Shown here piece by piece: positions 29,894-39,681 of a stretch of DNA of 64,000 nt (position 1 is its first letter; each line of letters opens with the position of its first letter). Below the pieces are notes generated by a model. The model was not told where the DNA came from. It was given only the letters and a program-made list of their open reading frames with translations, and searched no databases. This stretch comes from Mycobacterium sp. JS623. GTDB taxonomy: Bacteria > Actinomycetota > Actinomycetes > Mycobacteriales > Mycobacteriaceae. The stretch lies in assembly GCF_000328565.1 (NCBI RefSeq), contig NC_019966.1, forward strand, positions 2,604,001-2,668,000, in the 5' to 3' direction. The translations under genes were made by a program, and so were the position numbers.

Positions 29894-30853
29894 TCAGAGT
29901 GCTCGCAGGCCTTCCAGGGTCCTTTTTGTTAGGTCACGCCGTTCGTCGATTGTCATCGAGTCGTCGAGGGTGGCGTGCACCCGCAAATAACCCTGTTTGA
30001 CGAGGTCGCCGACCAGGACCCGCGTCACTCCGAGCGGCAAGGACAGGCGAGCGGCGATTTCTGCGACTGAGGGGCTGCGCACGCACAACGTCAGGATCTG
30101 GCCCCGAACATCATTTCTCGGCCAGCGCGGCGGCTTCGCTGTGGTGTGGGGTACTTCGACCAGAGCCTCGAGTGCCAGTTCAACGCCAGAGTAGGTACGG
30201 CCTCTCGTCAGCGCGTATGGCCGGACCAGGTTCGGCACGTCTGCCGATTTGGTTTCCGAGAACCGGTCGTCGGTCCGTTCGCGCTTGCCCCTCGACCGGC
30301 GATGCTTGTCGGGGTGCTTCTCCCGAATGTTCTGCAAGAACGCCAACGTCTCGTCGGCGTGCACCGATGCGCGCAACTCGCTGGAGACGACCTTGAGCAC
30401 GGTGCGGTCGGTGTCGATGACGAATGTGGTCCGTCTGACCGGAAGCAGCCGGGCCAGCAGGCCACGGCGCCGAGTGTGCCGGCTACGCCCGGCCGCCTCA
30501 TGCGCCACGACAGCTGTACGCAGCTTGGCGAGCTTGCCTCGGTGCACCCCGAACATGTCGGATACCACTCCATCCGCGTCGGAGAGCAGCGGATAGTCGA
30601 ACGAGCGCTGAAGGGCGAAGTGGGCCTGCTTGTCGACGGTATCGGTGCTGATGCCCACCCGTTGGGCACCCACCTTGGCGAATTCGCTACTCAGGTCCCG
30701 AAAATGACAAGCCTGGGCTGTACAGATCGGTGAGGACGCGATTGGAAAGAAGAACAGCACGACCGGCCCTCCGGAAAGGAGCGCGGACAGTGTCCGAGGC
30801 CAACCGGTGTGGTCATACAGAGTGAAGTCAGGTGCCTTCTCACCTGCGATCAT
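29894..30853 (-). CDS. Peroxiredoxin (PrxQ/BCP-like) fused to DUF742
   Basis: 319 residues from the ATG at 30851-30853. The N-terminal 165 residues are an AhpC/TSA peroxiredoxin with C44 and C49 (SPICTAQACHFRDL), the C-x4-C spacing of PrxQ. A basic linker (about 178-200) leads to a C-terminal DUF742 domain (RPYALTRGRT..., VRGQILTLC, SVAEIAARLSLPLGVTRVLVGDLVKQGYLRV). DUF742 normally occurs as a separate protein in actinobacterial conservons with a roadblock protein and a small GTPase; none is adjacent. The frame is uninterrupted. Thiol peroxidase activity with a signalling or DNA-contacting tail is the inference. Confidence 0.82.
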   Translation of the reverse strand: MIAGEKAPDFTLYDHTGWPRTLSALLSGGPVVLFFFPIASSPICTAQACHFRDLSSEFAKVGAQRVGISTDTVDKQAHFALQRSFDYPLLSDADGVVSDMFGVHRGKLAKLRTAVVAHEAAGRSRHTRRRGLLARLLPVRRTTFVIDTDRTVLKVVSSELRASVHADETLAFLQNIREKHPDKHRRSRGKRERTDDRFSETKSADVPNLVRPYALTRGRTYSGVELALEALVEVPHTTAKPPRWPRNDVRGQILTLCVRSPSVAEIAARLSLPLGVTRVLVGDLVKQGYLRVHATLDDSMTIDERRDLTKRTLEGLRAL

Positions 30854-31010
30854 CGGCAAAGGGTAACGCGGGGAAGCTCTCGCGGAGCATGCCTCGGATA
30901 ATTCATCGCCGATCGGCTATCAGGCCGGCCTCACCTGGCCGATATGCCGAGCGGTCGTCCGGCTGTCCTGACGGGCGATCACCGCCAGCGTTGCGATCCT
31001 TCTGACGAAA

Positions 31011-31310
31011 TCAGCGGCGGCGCCGCCACACCCAAACGCCTATCGCGACGGCACCGAACACGAGCACCCCGATCACCGGCGCACTCACCTTCGGCTGGGT
31101 CGCGACCCGTCCCAGGGTGTGGGTTGTCTCGACAACGCGCTCCTTGGTTTCCGTGGCCTTGTCCTTGGCGCGCTGCTTGACGTCCAACTTGTCCGAAAGC
31201 GCTCCGACCGTCTCGCCCAATTCTTTTCGGGTGCGTTCGATGTCGGCCTGAATGTCGTCTACACCGGCGTCGGGGCCAGGTTCCGGGCGCGGGGGATCAG
31301 GTAGTGCCAT
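31011..31310 (-). CDS. DUF3618 membrane protein
   Basis: 99 residues: an acidic helix (DDIQADIERTRKELGETVGALSDKLDVKQRAKDK), the DUF3618 signature, then one transmembrane segment (about 76-94) and a short RRRR tail. Usually found with holin-like and ElaB-like envelope proteins. It overlaps the preceding gene by 14 bp, so the pair is co-translated. Gap 30854-31010 shows nothing. Confidence 0.85.
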   Translation of the reverse strand: MALPDPPRPEPGPDAGVDDIQADIERTRKELGETVGALSDKLDVKQRAKDKATETKERVVETTHTLGRVATQPKVSAPVIGVLVFGAVAIGVWVWRRRR

Positions 31311-31707
31311 GGCGCGCGTCCTTGATCTCTGCGATGTCGGCTTTCACGGTTTCCACAGTTCTCGGCGCCGCCGGAGTGACCTCTTTGGCTTGGCTTCGTC
31401 CGCCGAGCGCGGCGACGGCCGCTGCGATGAAAAGCACTGCGGCGACGATGAGCGCGGCCGCCCATACCGGTAGCGCTAGCGACAGCGCCGCAACCGCTGC
31501 TGCGATGACAGTGGCCGCACCAAAAAACGCGAGCAATCCCGCGACGCTGAACAACCCCGCACCGATACCCGCATGTTTGGCGGACTCCTGAAATTCTTTC
31601 TCCGCGAGCTTCAACTCGTCGCGAATCAGCCGTGACACTTGTGATGAGAACTGGCTCATCAACTCGCCGATCGACAGATCGGCGGCCTGCTTCGACTCGA
31701 CACTCAT
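31297..31707 (-). CDS. Phage-holin-like family (DUF1469/Phage_holin_3_6) membrane protein
   Basis: 136 residues from the ATG at 31705-31707; the longer frame to 31833 is a poor protein. It has SIGELMSQFSSQVSRLIRDELKLAEKEF, two transmembrane helices (about 50-72 and 78-100) and a charged C-terminus. Despite the name this is a chromosomal actinobacterial family associated with DUF3618 proteins, not a lysis gene. A hairpin (CTCAGCCG/CGGCTGAG, 31730-31756) lies just upstream. Confidence 0.8.
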   Translation of the reverse strand: MSVESKQAADLSIGELMSQFSSQVSRLIRDELKLAEKEFQESAKHAGIGAGLFSVAGLLAFFGAATVIAAAVAALSLALPVWAAALIVAAVLFIAAAVAALGGRSQAKEVTPAAPRTVETVKADIAEIKDARHGTT

Positions 31708-32052
31708 TCCATAGAGATGCCCCAGCCTGCTCAGCCGAAACCAAGTGACGGCTGAGCTTCGCCGGCGCAACGTTTGGATAACTGCGGAGCCGTCCGTGGG
31801 CGGCAACGCTCGAAAGGCCGGCGTGCTTTCCACAATCCATGCACCTCAGACGGATTTTCGGAGGCGCTCATCACCGGTGGCCGACATCGCGTCCCAACGT
31901 CACCTTTTGGATACGGCTCGGTGCGGTGTGGTGCGTGGGGCAGCAGTGACTGCTGATAATTAGCGCGGTCGCTCCCGGCGGCCTCGGTACGGCATGCGGC
32001 TGTGCCGGGTGAATTGCGGAATGCTTGAGCGCAAATGAAGGGTTCGACGTCG
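31708..32052. other. Divergent intergenic region
   Basis: About 345 bp between the holin-like gene and the exported Pro/Val-repeat gene. Only the hairpin at 31730-31756 was noted; no gene. Confidence 0.5.
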
Positions 32053-32565
32053 ATGAGGGTCTTTGATCGATTCACCATCACAGTAGTTGCTGCCGGCGCT
32101 GGTTTGTGCGGTGTCGCTCTGGCGTTGAGCCCTGAGGTAACGGCCGCGCCGCTGGTAACCGGCGGCAACGATTACGCATGTCTCGAGTCATCAGCAGGTG
32201 GGCTCGCCGGCGGAGCCCCCGCAGCAGCCGGTGCCGCCGGTGCGGCCGCCCCGTGCGCCCCGGTTGCTGACATGGCTGGTGTTCCGATGGCCTTGCCAGG
32301 ACCGATTCCCGCAGCTCCGCCCGTGCCAGTGGCTCCGCCGGTCCCGGTGGCTCCGCCGGTCCCGCTGGCTCCGCCCGTGCCGATCGCTCCGCCGGTCCCC
32401 GTGGTTCCAGCCGGCGCGCCGGTCCCCGTTGGTGCGCCAGTGCCCGTCGGCGCTCCAGTTACTCAGATGGGTGGCGCGGGCGGCGGTAAGGGGGAGCTGA
32501 CTGGTCCGCCGCCGCCGGGAGCACCCGTGGCTGGTGAGCCAATTTGGCCGGGACCCACGAGCTGA
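32053..32565 (+). CDS. Exported protein with Pro-Val-Pro tandem repeats
   Basis: 170 residues from the ATG at 32053 (an ATG six codons upstream is possible). The signal peptide (FTITVVAAGAGLCGVALALS) is followed by an Ala/Gly-rich stretch with two Cys and then a run of PPVPVA-type hexapeptides encoded by an 18-bp tandem repeat (about 32320-32410), continuing as GAPVPV units. Such proline repeats make extended wall-spanning segments in mycobacterial exported proteins. No enzyme motif. Upstream of an L,D-transpeptidase, suggesting a cell-wall setting. Confidence 0.7.
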   Translation: MRVFDRFTITVVAAGAGLCGVALALSPEVTAAPLVTGGNDYACLESSAGGLAGGAPAAAGAAGAAAPCAPVADMAGVPMALPGPIPAAPPVPVAPPVPVAPPVPLAPPVPIAPPVPVVPAGAPVPVGAPVPVGAPVTQMGGAGGGKGELTGPPPPGAPVAGEPIWPGPTS

Positions 32566-32800
32566 CGGCGCACTGAGGCCGCCGATCCGAATCTGCCTGT
32601 GCTGCAGACCGATCCGCACGCGGACCTGTGCCGCTGGCCCAATCGGCCACTGGCACTACAGGAATCGGTGCCAAGCTCATGCGCTGTGGCCAAAGCGTGA
32701 TAGATCCTTGATCGAATTGCTAAGGCGCACTTGCGCATCGAAGCCATTACTGCGCCTACGATAAATTGACACTGTTGTAATTTCAAAGGAATCGGAAGCC

Positions 32801-33670
32801 ATGCGTGGGGTTGTTCTGTGTCTAGTCGCAGCGATCGGGCTCAACGCGATTGCGGCTTCAGAGCCGGCCGGGGTCAGCATGACGGCAGCGAACCAGTCGT
32901 ATAGGTCCGGCGCTGCGACGCACCAGGCGTATGAGCCCGCCATTGCATCGGTTCTCCCCACGCAGGGCCAAGTCGTGGGTGTGGCGCACCCCGTGGTCGT
33001 GACGTTCAGCGAGCCCATCTCTGACAGACGCGCGGCCGAGCGCGCGATCGCCATCAAGTCCGTGCCTGCGATGACGGGCAAGTTCGAATGGCTCGACAAC
33101 GAAGTCGTGCAATGGATTCCCGACCGGCGCTGGCCTGCGCACAGCACTGTCGCGCTTTCGGTTGGCGGCTTGAAGACGGAGTTTGCCACCGGGCCTGCCG
33201 TCGTCGGCGTCGCGAACGTCTCCGACCACACCTTCACGGTGACCATCGACGGTGTCGACGCGGGACCGCCTACTTCACTGCCCTCGCCGCATCACCGACC
33301 TCACTGGGGTGAGCCCGGGGTATTCCCGGCTTCGATGGGCAGACCGGAATACCCGACGCCAGTCGGCACCTACACCGTGTTGGCCAAAGAACGCGACGTG
33401 GTGATGGATTCGAGCAGCGTCGGCATCCCTGTCGATGCTCCCGACGGTTATCTACTCCACGTCGATTATGCCGTCCGTATCACGAGTCGTGGCCTCTTCG
33501 TCCATTCGGCTCCGTGGGCCGTCAATTCACTTGGGTATGAGAACGTCAGCCACGGATGTATCAGCCTGAGTCCCGAGGACGCAGAGTGGTACTACAACAC
33601 GGTCAACGTCGGCGATCCGGTGATTGTGCAGCAGAACAGCATCGAGGTGCCACGAACCGTGTCGGGCTAG
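32801..33670 (+). CDS. L,D-transpeptidase (YkuD domain)
   Basis: 289 residues, ATG preceded by AAGGAA. A signal peptide (1-20), an Ig-like domain (about 48-150, VLPTQGQVVGVAHPVVVTFSEPI) and a YkuD catalytic domain with His235 (LFVHSAPWA) and the SHGC motif 250-253 (catalytic Cys253). This is the mycobacterial Ldt layout; it makes 3->3 cross-links in peptidoglycan or attaches proteins. It has one Ig-like domain, fewer than LdtMt2. Its TAG overlaps the stop of the convergent GAF-ANTAR gene. Gap 32566-32800 shows nothing. Confidence 0.9.
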   Translation: MRGVVLCLVAAIGLNAIAASEPAGVSMTAANQSYRSGAATHQAYEPAIASVLPTQGQVVGVAHPVVVTFSEPISDRRAAERAIAIKSVPAMTGKFEWLDNEVVQWIPDRRWPAHSTVALSVGGLKTEFATGPAVVGVANVSDHTFTVTIDGVDAGPPTSLPSPHHRPHWGEPGVFPASMGRPEYPTPVGTYTVLAKERDVVMDSSSVGIPVDAPDGYLLHVDYAVRITSRGLFVHSAPWAVNSLGYENVSHGCISLSPEDAEWYYNTVNVGDPVIVQQNSIEVPRTVSG

Positions 33671-34377
33671 CTGTTTGACTGTGCGGTCGCAACAAGTTCC
33701 GAAGCGACTTGCACCAGTGGCACATTCGAATCCTGTGAGAGCTTGCGCAGTACTTCGAACGCCTGCACCGCGTTCACCCCGTAGCGCTCCATGATCATGC
33801 CTTTGGCCTGGCCTATCGTGTCGCGGCTGGCCAGTGCGCGCTTGAACTGCTCGTCGCGCCGCGCGGCATTCCATGCCACCGACGAATGCGCGGCGAAGAT
33901 CAAACCGATGTCCCTGGATACCTGGCCGAACGCGTTTGGGGTTTCGGCATAAACATTCAGCGCCCCCATGGTTTCGCCCGCGATGAACATCTGGAACGCC
34001 ATGACAGATCGAATAGGCGTCTGCTCCAACGCTTCTCGGCGATAGAGGGGGAACCGATCGTCGGTCTCCAGGTCCGCGACGTGGATCGTCTTCTCCTCCC
34101 ACGCCGCGGTCAGACATGGGCCTTCGCGATGGCGCTGCTGGATCTCGTCCAACAGAATTGGCCACTTGTGCGTTGCCGCGGGGGTGTCGATGTGCTTGGC
34201 GTTGCGGGTGACGGTGACGCCTGCGTACTGGGCACCCGGAATCTCCGCGGCGGCATGTTCTGCCAGCTCGGCGATGACTGTGTCGGAATCGGGGTCCGGC
34301 CGGCTGTACAGCTGCTGTACGAGTTCGGCTATGCGGAGGTGGGTGCCCTCCACCCCGGTGGAATCGCTCACGGTCAT
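33667..34377 (-). CDS. GAF-ANTAR domain antiterminator protein
   Basis: 236 residues: GAF domain (about 20-165; ACDs such as GPCLTAAWEEKTIHVADLETDDRFPL) followed by an ANTAR RNA-binding domain (RALASRDTIGQAKGMIMERYGVNAVQAFEVLRKLSQDSNVPLVQVASELV). ANTAR proteins bind paired RNA hexaloops and prevent termination. The GAF ligand is unknown. The stop codon overlaps the L,D-transpeptidase stop by 4 bp (CTAG). Confidence 0.88.
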   Translation of the reverse strand: MTVSDSTGVEGTHLRIAELVQQLYSRPDPDSDTVIAELAEHAAAEIPGAQYAGVTVTRNAKHIDTPAATHKWPILLDEIQQRHREGPCLTAAWEEKTIHVADLETDDRFPLYRREALEQTPIRSVMAFQMFIAGETMGALNVYAETPNAFGQVSRDIGLIFAAHSSVAWNAARRDEQFKRALASRDTIGQAKGMIMERYGVNAVQAFEVLRKLSQDSNVPLVQVASELVATAQSNS

Positions 34378-34452
34378 AATCCGATCATCCTTCTTGACTA
34401 GGCCTAAGGCTACGCGCAGCTCAACATAAAAGAAGGCGGGATGACCTGGGAG

Positions 34453-34950
34453 TTACAGCGCCCGCAGATAGCGGTCGGTGACCACCCGTTGAATCACCGA
34501 GGTGACCGGCGAGCCCAGCCTGCTCCACCACGTCCCGTGCCGGGAGAATGCCACGACTTCCGCGCGCACCTCGTCGGAAGCAGGGTCGTAGCGCACCATG
34601 AACCGTTCCTCGCCCGATTCGGCGTGGCCGGGCAGCGTCCCATAGGCGAAGCCACGGCGGTCGGCTTCGTCCACGACATAGACGACGCGACACGGCGCGC
34701 GCACCGGGCCCAGATGCACGATCACGTCTGAACCCACCGCGGCGACGTCGGTCGTCGCCTCGACGCGCAGCCCGGCGCCGCGCAACATGCCCCATCGCAT
34801 GCCCGCGTCGGCCGCCTCCTCGAACCGGCGTCGGCCCCGCCCGATCACCGCGGCCTTCTGGACGTGGTGGTACCCGGCGGGCAACGGGCCCGCGGTTGCG
34901 CCGACTTCGGCGTACGTCAACGGCAGCGCGGCGAGGTCACGCAACTTCAC
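34453..34950 (-). CDS. DUF1990 family protein
   Basis: 165 residues with the DUF1990 pattern ([46 protein letters not shown] and [35 protein letters not shown]). The family adopts a START-like fold; function unknown. Divergent from the aldo-keto reductase at 34988 with 37 bp between starts. Confidence 0.85.
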   Translation of the reverse strand: MKLRDLAALPLTYAEVGATAGPLPAGYHHVQKAAVIGRGRRRFEEAADAGMRWGMLRGAGLRVEATTDVAAVGSDVIVHLGPVRAPCRVVYVVDEADRRGFAYGTLPGHAESGEERFMVRYDPASDEVRAEVVAFSRHGTWWSRLGSPVTSVIQRVVTDRYLRAL

Positions 34951-34987
34951 TGGGACAGCCTTTCATCCTCGGCGTACGGTCGGAAAA

Positions 34988-35860
34988 ATGACCACGCAAA
35001 GCGTCGCGCAAGGATCGGGAACCTTCGGTATCGGCGGCGACCTGACGGTCAATCGCCTGGGATTCGGCGCGATGCGCCTGACGGGAAAAGGGGTTTGGGG
35101 CCCGCCCGATGACCGTGACGAATGTATTCGCGTGCTGCGCCGCGCCGTGGAACTCGGCGTCGACTTCATCGACACCGCGGACTCCTACGGCCCATACATC
35201 TCTGAGCGATTGATCCGCAAGGCGCTGCACCCCTACGACGGCGTCGTCATCGCCACCAAAGCCGGGCTGCTGCGCACCGGGCCCGACGAATGGCCGCCAC
35301 TCGGCTATCCCGCATACCTGCGCCAGCAATGCGAGATGAGCCTGCGCCGTCTCGGTGTCGACAGCATCGACCTGTTTCAGCTGCACCGCATCGATTCCAA
35401 GTTCCCCGCAGAGGATCAGATCGGCGAACTTGTCGCGCTGCAGCAGGAGGGCAAGATCCGCCACATCGGCCTGTCCGAGGTAAACGTCGATCAGCTCGAG
35501 GCCGCGCAGAAAACTGCGACCATCGTGTCGGTGCAGAACATGTACAACATCACCGTGCGCTCCGCTGAGCCCGTGCTCGAGGCGTGCGAGGCGGGCGGCA
35601 TCGGATTCATCCCGTGGTTCCCGCTGGCCGCAGGGCCGCTCGCCGCGCCGGGCGGACCGCTGCAGCGCATCGCCGACGACCACCACGCCACGCCGTCCCA
35701 GCTGGCGCTGGCATGGCTGTTGAAGCGCTCACCGGTGATGCTGCCGATTCCCGGGACGTCGAAGGTCGCGCATCTGGAGGAGAACGTCGCTGCCGCAGAG
35801 ATCGAGCTGTCCGACGAGGAGTTCGAGACCTTGAGCAAAGCCGGGTCCGCCAGCGGATGA
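34988..35860 (+). CDS. Aldo-keto reductase
   Basis: 290 residues from the ATG at 34988. Catalytic tetrad region [21 protein letters not shown] (Asp, Tyr), KAGLLRT (Lys) and FQLHRID (His), then the C-terminal NADPH-binding [22 protein letters not shown] cytosolic NADPH-dependent carbonyl reductase of unknown substrate. The upstream 200 bp of the open frame are the DUF1990 gene read backwards. Confidence 0.9.
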   Translation: MTTQSVAQGSGTFGIGGDLTVNRLGFGAMRLTGKGVWGPPDDRDECIRVLRRAVELGVDFIDTADSYGPYISERLIRKALHPYDGVVIATKAGLLRTGPDEWPPLGYPAYLRQQCEMSLRRLGVDSIDLFQLHRIDSKFPAEDQIGELVALQQEGKIRHIGLSEVNVDQLEAAQKTATIVSVQNMYNITVRSAEPVLEACEAGGIGFIPWFPLAAGPLAAPGGPLQRIADDHHATPSQLALAWLLKRSPVMLPIPGTSKVAHLEENVAAAEIELSDEEFETLSKAGSASG

Positions 35861-35881
35861 GTTAGGCAATACGGTGGCCGT

Positions 35882-36544
35882 GTGGCTACGGAGAGCAGGA
35901 GCGAAGCGACTGGAGAATCGGTCCCGGAATTCGCAGAGGAACATCGCGGCGGCGATTTCAGCCCGATCGAGCCCACCCTCCACGGCGGACCTGACTACGG
36001 TCGGTTCGTCGAGGCCGTCCGCACCCTGCAGGACCATGCGCGCGCCGCGGACGCCCCCGACGAGGTGATCACCCAGGCTGCCGACCTGATCGAGGCCGCT
36101 TCGAAGCTGCTGGCGCCCTACGACGCCGACGAGTGGTCATCGCCGTCGGGCCGGCGAATGGACCTGCCGAACCGCGGCAGCGTGCTCAGCATCCCCGGCG
36201 ACTACCACAAGACCGACGGCGAACGGGTGGTCGGCACTGTGTGCTTCCGCCGCTTCCACCTGGGCCGCAACGGTGCCGTGCACGGCGGATGCATCGCGCA
36301 ACTCTTCGACTCACTACTCGGCTACAGCACGTTCCGGCTCACGAAGAGCCTCTATCAGCGCACCGCGTTCCTGCACGTCGACTACCGAAAGATCGTGCCG
36401 ATCGAGAAGGAACTACAGGTCGACGCCGGTGTGGATCGCGTCGACGGCCGCAAGATGTTCATCACGGGCCGGGTGCTCGATGGCGATACCGTGCTGGCCG
36501 AGGCCAACGCGCTGTTCGTCAAGCTGAATCCGGGCCAGCCGTGA
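35882..36544 (+). CDS. PaaI-like hotdog-fold thioesterase
   Basis: 220 residues, GTG start. The C-terminal hotdog domain has GAVHGGCIAQLFDSLLGYSTF (the HGG motif of PaaI/4HBT thioesterases), FLHVDYRKIVPIEKELQVDAGV and a terminal ALFVKLNP. The N-terminal 90 residues are helical and unassigned. It hydrolyses acyl-CoA thioesters. Its TGA overlaps the GTG of the next gene (GTGA), so both are coupled. Confidence 0.8.
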   Translation: MATESRSEATGESVPEFAEEHRGGDFSPIEPTLHGGPDYGRFVEAVRTLQDHARAADAPDEVITQAADLIEAASKLLAPYDADEWSSPSGRRMDLPNRGSVLSIPGDYHKTDGERVVGTVCFRRFHLGRNGAVHGGCIAQLFDSLLGYSTFRLTKSLYQRTAFLHVDYRKIVPIEKELQVDAGVDRVDGRKMFITGRVLDGDTVLAEANALFVKLNPGQP

Positions 36545-36960
36545 AGGCCTCGGATGTCAAGCGGCGCTGGGCGCGGTGGCGCGACCGGCTGCGCGACCGC
36601 CCGAAGGCCGAATTCGGCTACCGCATTGCCGTCGCGGTCATCGGCCTTGCAGTGCTCGGTGTGGGCATCCTGGCCATCCCGTACCCGGGGCCAGGCTGGG
36701 CGATCGTGTTCGTCGGACTCGCGATCCTGGCGACCGAATTCGACTCGGCGCGAAGGCTTCTCGCCTACACACGCGAACGCTATGACAAGGTGATGGCCTG
36801 GTTCAAGTCGCAGGGACTCTGGGTGCAGGTGCTCGGCGCGGCGTTCACCGCCGCCGTCGTGCTCGGCACCTTGTGGTTACTGGGCGCGCTCGGCTGGGCG
36901 GCCGGGCTGGTCGGCGTCGAGGCCAAGTGGCTGAAGAGCCCGATTGGCCTGGGGGCATGA
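36541..36960 (+). CDS. PGPGW/TIGR02611-family membrane protein
   Basis: 139 residues from the GTG at 36541. The signature IPYPGPGWAIVFVGLAILATEF and two to three transmembrane helices identify the family. The N-terminus is highly basic (KRRWARWRDRLRDRPK). Function unknown; it is conserved next to thrS in mycobacteria. Confidence 0.85.
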   Translation: MKASDVKRRWARWRDRLRDRPKAEFGYRIAVAVIGLAVLGVGILAIPYPGPGWAIVFVGLAILATEFDSARRLLAYTRERYDKVMAWFKSQGLWVQVLGAAFTAAVVLGTLWLLGALGWAAGLVGVEAKWLKSPIGLGA

Positions 36961-37039
36961 CCACCCGCACCGATAGCATGGTCGCGTTCAGTGCCGACCC
37001 GCGCACCGCCCGTTTCACCGACAGTTTGGAGAGTCACCG

Positions 37040-39094
37040 ATGAGCGCGCCCGCCAGCTCCGCCCTAGCAGCCCCTATCCGGGTCGCTGCCGGGACAACCG
37101 CCGGGGCAGCGGTTCGTGACGCCGGGCTGCCGAGCCGGGGCGCCGACGACGCGATCGTCGTCGTGCGCGAGGCCGACGGGCGGCTGCGCGACTTGTCGTG
37201 GACGCCGGAGGTTGACGTCGAGGTGACGCCGGTCGCCGCCAACACCGACGACGGCCGCAGCGTCATCAGGCACTCGACCGCGCACGTGCTCGCGCAGGCC
37301 GTGCAGGACATGTTCCCCGAGGCCAAACTCGGCATCGGGCCGCCGATCACCGACGGCTTCTACTACGACTTCGACGCGCCGCGGGCGTTCACGCCCGAGG
37401 ATCTCGAGGCGCTGGAGAAGCGCATGCGCCAGATCGTTAAGGAAGGCCAGCTGTTCTCGCGGCGCGTGTACGCGTCCAAAGAGCAAGCGCGCGAAGAACT
37501 TGCCAACGAGCCCTACAAGCTCGAGCTCGTCGACGACAAGTCCGGTGACCCCGAGGTGATGGAGGTAGGCGGTGACGAGCTCACCGCCTACGACAACCTT
37601 AATCCCCGTACCCGCGAACGGGAATGGGGCGATCTGTGCCGCGGCCCGCACATCCCGACGACGAAATACATTCCGGCGTTCAAGCTGACCCGCAGCTCCG
37701 CCGCGTACTGGCGCGGTGACCAGAACAACGCCAGCCTGCAACGCATCTACGGCACCGCGTGGGAGTCGCAGGAGGCCCTCGACAAACACCTGGAGTTCAT
37801 CGAGGAGGCCCAGCGCCGCGACCACCGCAAGCTCGGCGCTGAGCTCGACCTGTTCAGCTTTCCCGACGAAATCGGTTCGGGCTTAGCGGTTTTCCATCCC
37901 AAGGGTGGCATCATCCGGCGCGAGCTAGAGGACTACTCGCGGCGCAAGCACATCGAGGCCGGCTATCAGTTCGTCAACAGCCCGCACATCACTAAGGCGG
38001 AGCTGTTCAAGATCTCCGGCCACCTCGACTGGTACGCCGACGGCATGTTCCCGCCGATGCACCTCGACGCTGAGCTCAACGATGACGGCACCGTGCGCAA
38101 GCCGGGCCAGGACTACTACCTCAAGCCGATGAACTGCCCGATGCACTGCCTGATCTTCCGATCGCGCGGGCGGTCGTATCGGGAACTTCCGTTGCGGCTC
38201 TTCGAGTTTGGCACGGTATACCGCTACGAGCTGTCCGGCGTGGTGCATGGGTTGACCCGGGTGCGCGGCCTGACGATGGACGATTCGCATATCTACTGCA
38301 CCCGCGAGCAGATGCGCGACGAGCTGACCTCACTGCTGCGTTTCATCCTCGAACTGCTTGGTGACTACGGCCTGACCGACTTCTACCTCGAGCTGTCGAC
38401 CAAAGACCCGGACAAGTTCGTTGGGTCCGACGACATGTGGGAGGAAGCCACCAGCGTGCTCGCCGAGGTCGGCGCCGCGTCCGGGTTGGAGTTGGTGCCT
38501 GATCCGGGCGGCGCGGCCTTCTACGGCCCGAAGATCTCGGTGCAGGTCAAGGACGCGCTAGGCCGCAGCTGGCAGATGTCAACGATCCAGCTGGACTTCA
38601 ACTTCCCCGAGCGCTTCGAGCTGGAATACACCGCGGCCGACGGCACCAGGCAGCGGCCGGTGATGATCCATCGAGCGCTGTTCGGGTCGATCGAGCGCTT
38701 CTTCGGCATCCTCACCGAGCATTACGCCGGCGCGTTCCCGGCGTGGCTGGCACCGGTCCAGGTGGTCGGCATCCCCGTCGCCGACGACCACGTCCCGTAC
38801 CTGAACGGCCTTGCGACGCAACTGAAGATGCACGGTGTGCGGGCCGAGGTGGACGCCAGCGATGACCGGATGGCCAAGAAGATCGTCAACCACACCAACC
38901 AGAAGGTGCCGTTCATGTTGGTGGCCGGCGACCGCGACGTCGAGGCGAACGCCGTGAGCTTCCGCTTCGGTGACCGCACGCAGATCAACGGGGTACCCCG
39001 AGACGATGCCGTCGCCGCGATCGTCGAGTGGATCGCCAGCCGCGAAAACTCCACTCCGACAGCCGAACTGCTCAAGGTGGGCACCGCGAAGTGA
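37040..39094 (+). CDS. thrS: Threonyl-tRNA synthetase
   Basis: 684 residues. N-terminal TGS domain (to about 65), editing domain with H78-x3-H82 (HSTAHVLA), class II catalytic core ([38 protein letters not shown]) and a C-terminal anticodon-binding domain. It charges tRNA-Thr and clears Ser-tRNA-Thr. No T-box leader is visible in the 80 bp upstream. Its TGA overlaps the GTG of the HIT gene, beginning a long coupled operon. Confidence 0.97.
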   Translation: MSAPASSALAAPIRVAAGTTAGAAVRDAGLPSRGADDAIVVVREADGRLRDLSWTPEVDVEVTPVAANTDDGRSVIRHSTAHVLAQAVQDMFPEAKLGIGPPITDGFYYDFDAPRAFTPEDLEALEKRMRQIVKEGQLFSRRVYASKEQAREELANEPYKLELVDDKSGDPEVMEVGGDELTAYDNLNPRTREREWGDLCRGPHIPTTKYIPAFKLTRSSAAYWRGDQNNASLQRIYGTAWESQEALDKHLEFIEEAQRRDHRKLGAELDLFSFPDEIGSGLAVFHPKGGIIRRELEDYSRRKHIEAGYQFVNSPHITKAELFKISGHLDWYADGMFPPMHLDAELNDDGTVRKPGQDYYLKPMNCPMHCLIFRSRGRSYRELPLRLFEFGTVYRYELSGVVHGLTRVRGLTMDDSHIYCTREQMRDELTSLLRFILELLGDYGLTDFYLELSTKDPDKFVGSDDMWEEATSVLAEVGAASGLELVPDPGGAAFYGPKISVQVKDALGRSWQMSTIQLDFNFPERFELEYTAADGTRQRPVMIHRALFGSIERFFGILTEHYAGAFPAWLAPVQVVGIPVADDHVPYLNGLATQLKMHGVRAEVDASDDRMAKKIVNHTNQKVPFMLVAGDRDVEANAVSFRFGDRTQINGVPRDDAVAAIVEWIASRENSTPTAELLKVGTAK

Positions 39095-39681
39095 GTCGCG
39101 ATGAGCGCTTGCGCGAAGAGCAGACGTCGGAGTCCGACGACCGCACGATCGTCGACCACGGCGTCGGTGAGCCCGACCATCTGCAGCGGCTGTGGACGCC
39201 GCACCGGATGTCCTACATCGCCGAGGCGCCGATGAAGGGCGGCTCGGCGGCGTCCACCGAGCCGTTCACGGACATCCCCAGGATGCCCGACGAGGAAGGG
39301 CTGATGGTGGCCCGCGGCGAGCTGGTGTACATCGTGCTCAACCTCTACCCGTACAACCCGGGACACTCGATGGTCGTCCCGTACCGGCGGGTCTCCGAGC
39401 TGGAGGACCTCACCGCCGAAGAGAGCGCCGAACTAATGGCGTTCACGCAGAAGCTGATTCGCGTGATCAAGTCGGTATCGCGACCGCACGGTTTCAATGT
39501 CGGACTCAACCTCGGCAGTTCGGCAGGCGGGTCGCTCGCCGAACACCTGCACATGCACGTGGTACCGCGGTGGAGCGGCGACGCGAACTTCATCACGATC
39601 ATCGGCGGCTCGAAAATCGTCCCGCAGTTGTTGCGTGAGACCCGCGAGTTGTTGGCGGCCGAGTGGGCGAAATTGCCGTGA
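39091..39681 (+). CDS. HIT-family protein, Ap4A phosphorylase type
   Basis: 196 residues from the GTG at 39091 (GTGA overlap with thrS). Core HIT motif [10 protein letters not shown] with the histidine triad, preceded by [18 protein letters not shown] and [19 protein letters not shown]. The ortholog Rv2613c is known as an Ap4A phosphorylase; Ap4A is a by-product of aminoacyl-tRNA synthetases, which fits the coupling to thrS. The stop overlaps the pgsA start. Confidence 0.9.
   Translation: MSRDERLREEQTSESDDRTIVDHGVGEPDHLQRLWTPHRMSYIAEAPMKGGSAASTEPFTDIPRMPDEEGLMVARGELVYIVLNLYPYNPGHSMVVPYRRVSELEDLTAEESAELMAFTQKLIRVIKSVSRPHGFNVGLNLGSSAGGSLAEHLHMHVVPRWSGDANFITIIGGSKIVPQLLRETRELLAAEWAKLP

Noticed and set aside
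31297..31707. Prophage holin
   Set aside because: The holin-like label is a family name; with DUF3618 beside it and no lysis or phage genes it is a chromosomal membrane protein.
32320..32470. CRISPR array
   Set aside because: The direct repeats are contiguous in-frame codons with no spacers and no cas genes nearby.
36961..37039. T-box riboswitch upstream of thrS
   Set aside because: The gap is only 79 bp and shows no specifier loop or antiterminator pattern.
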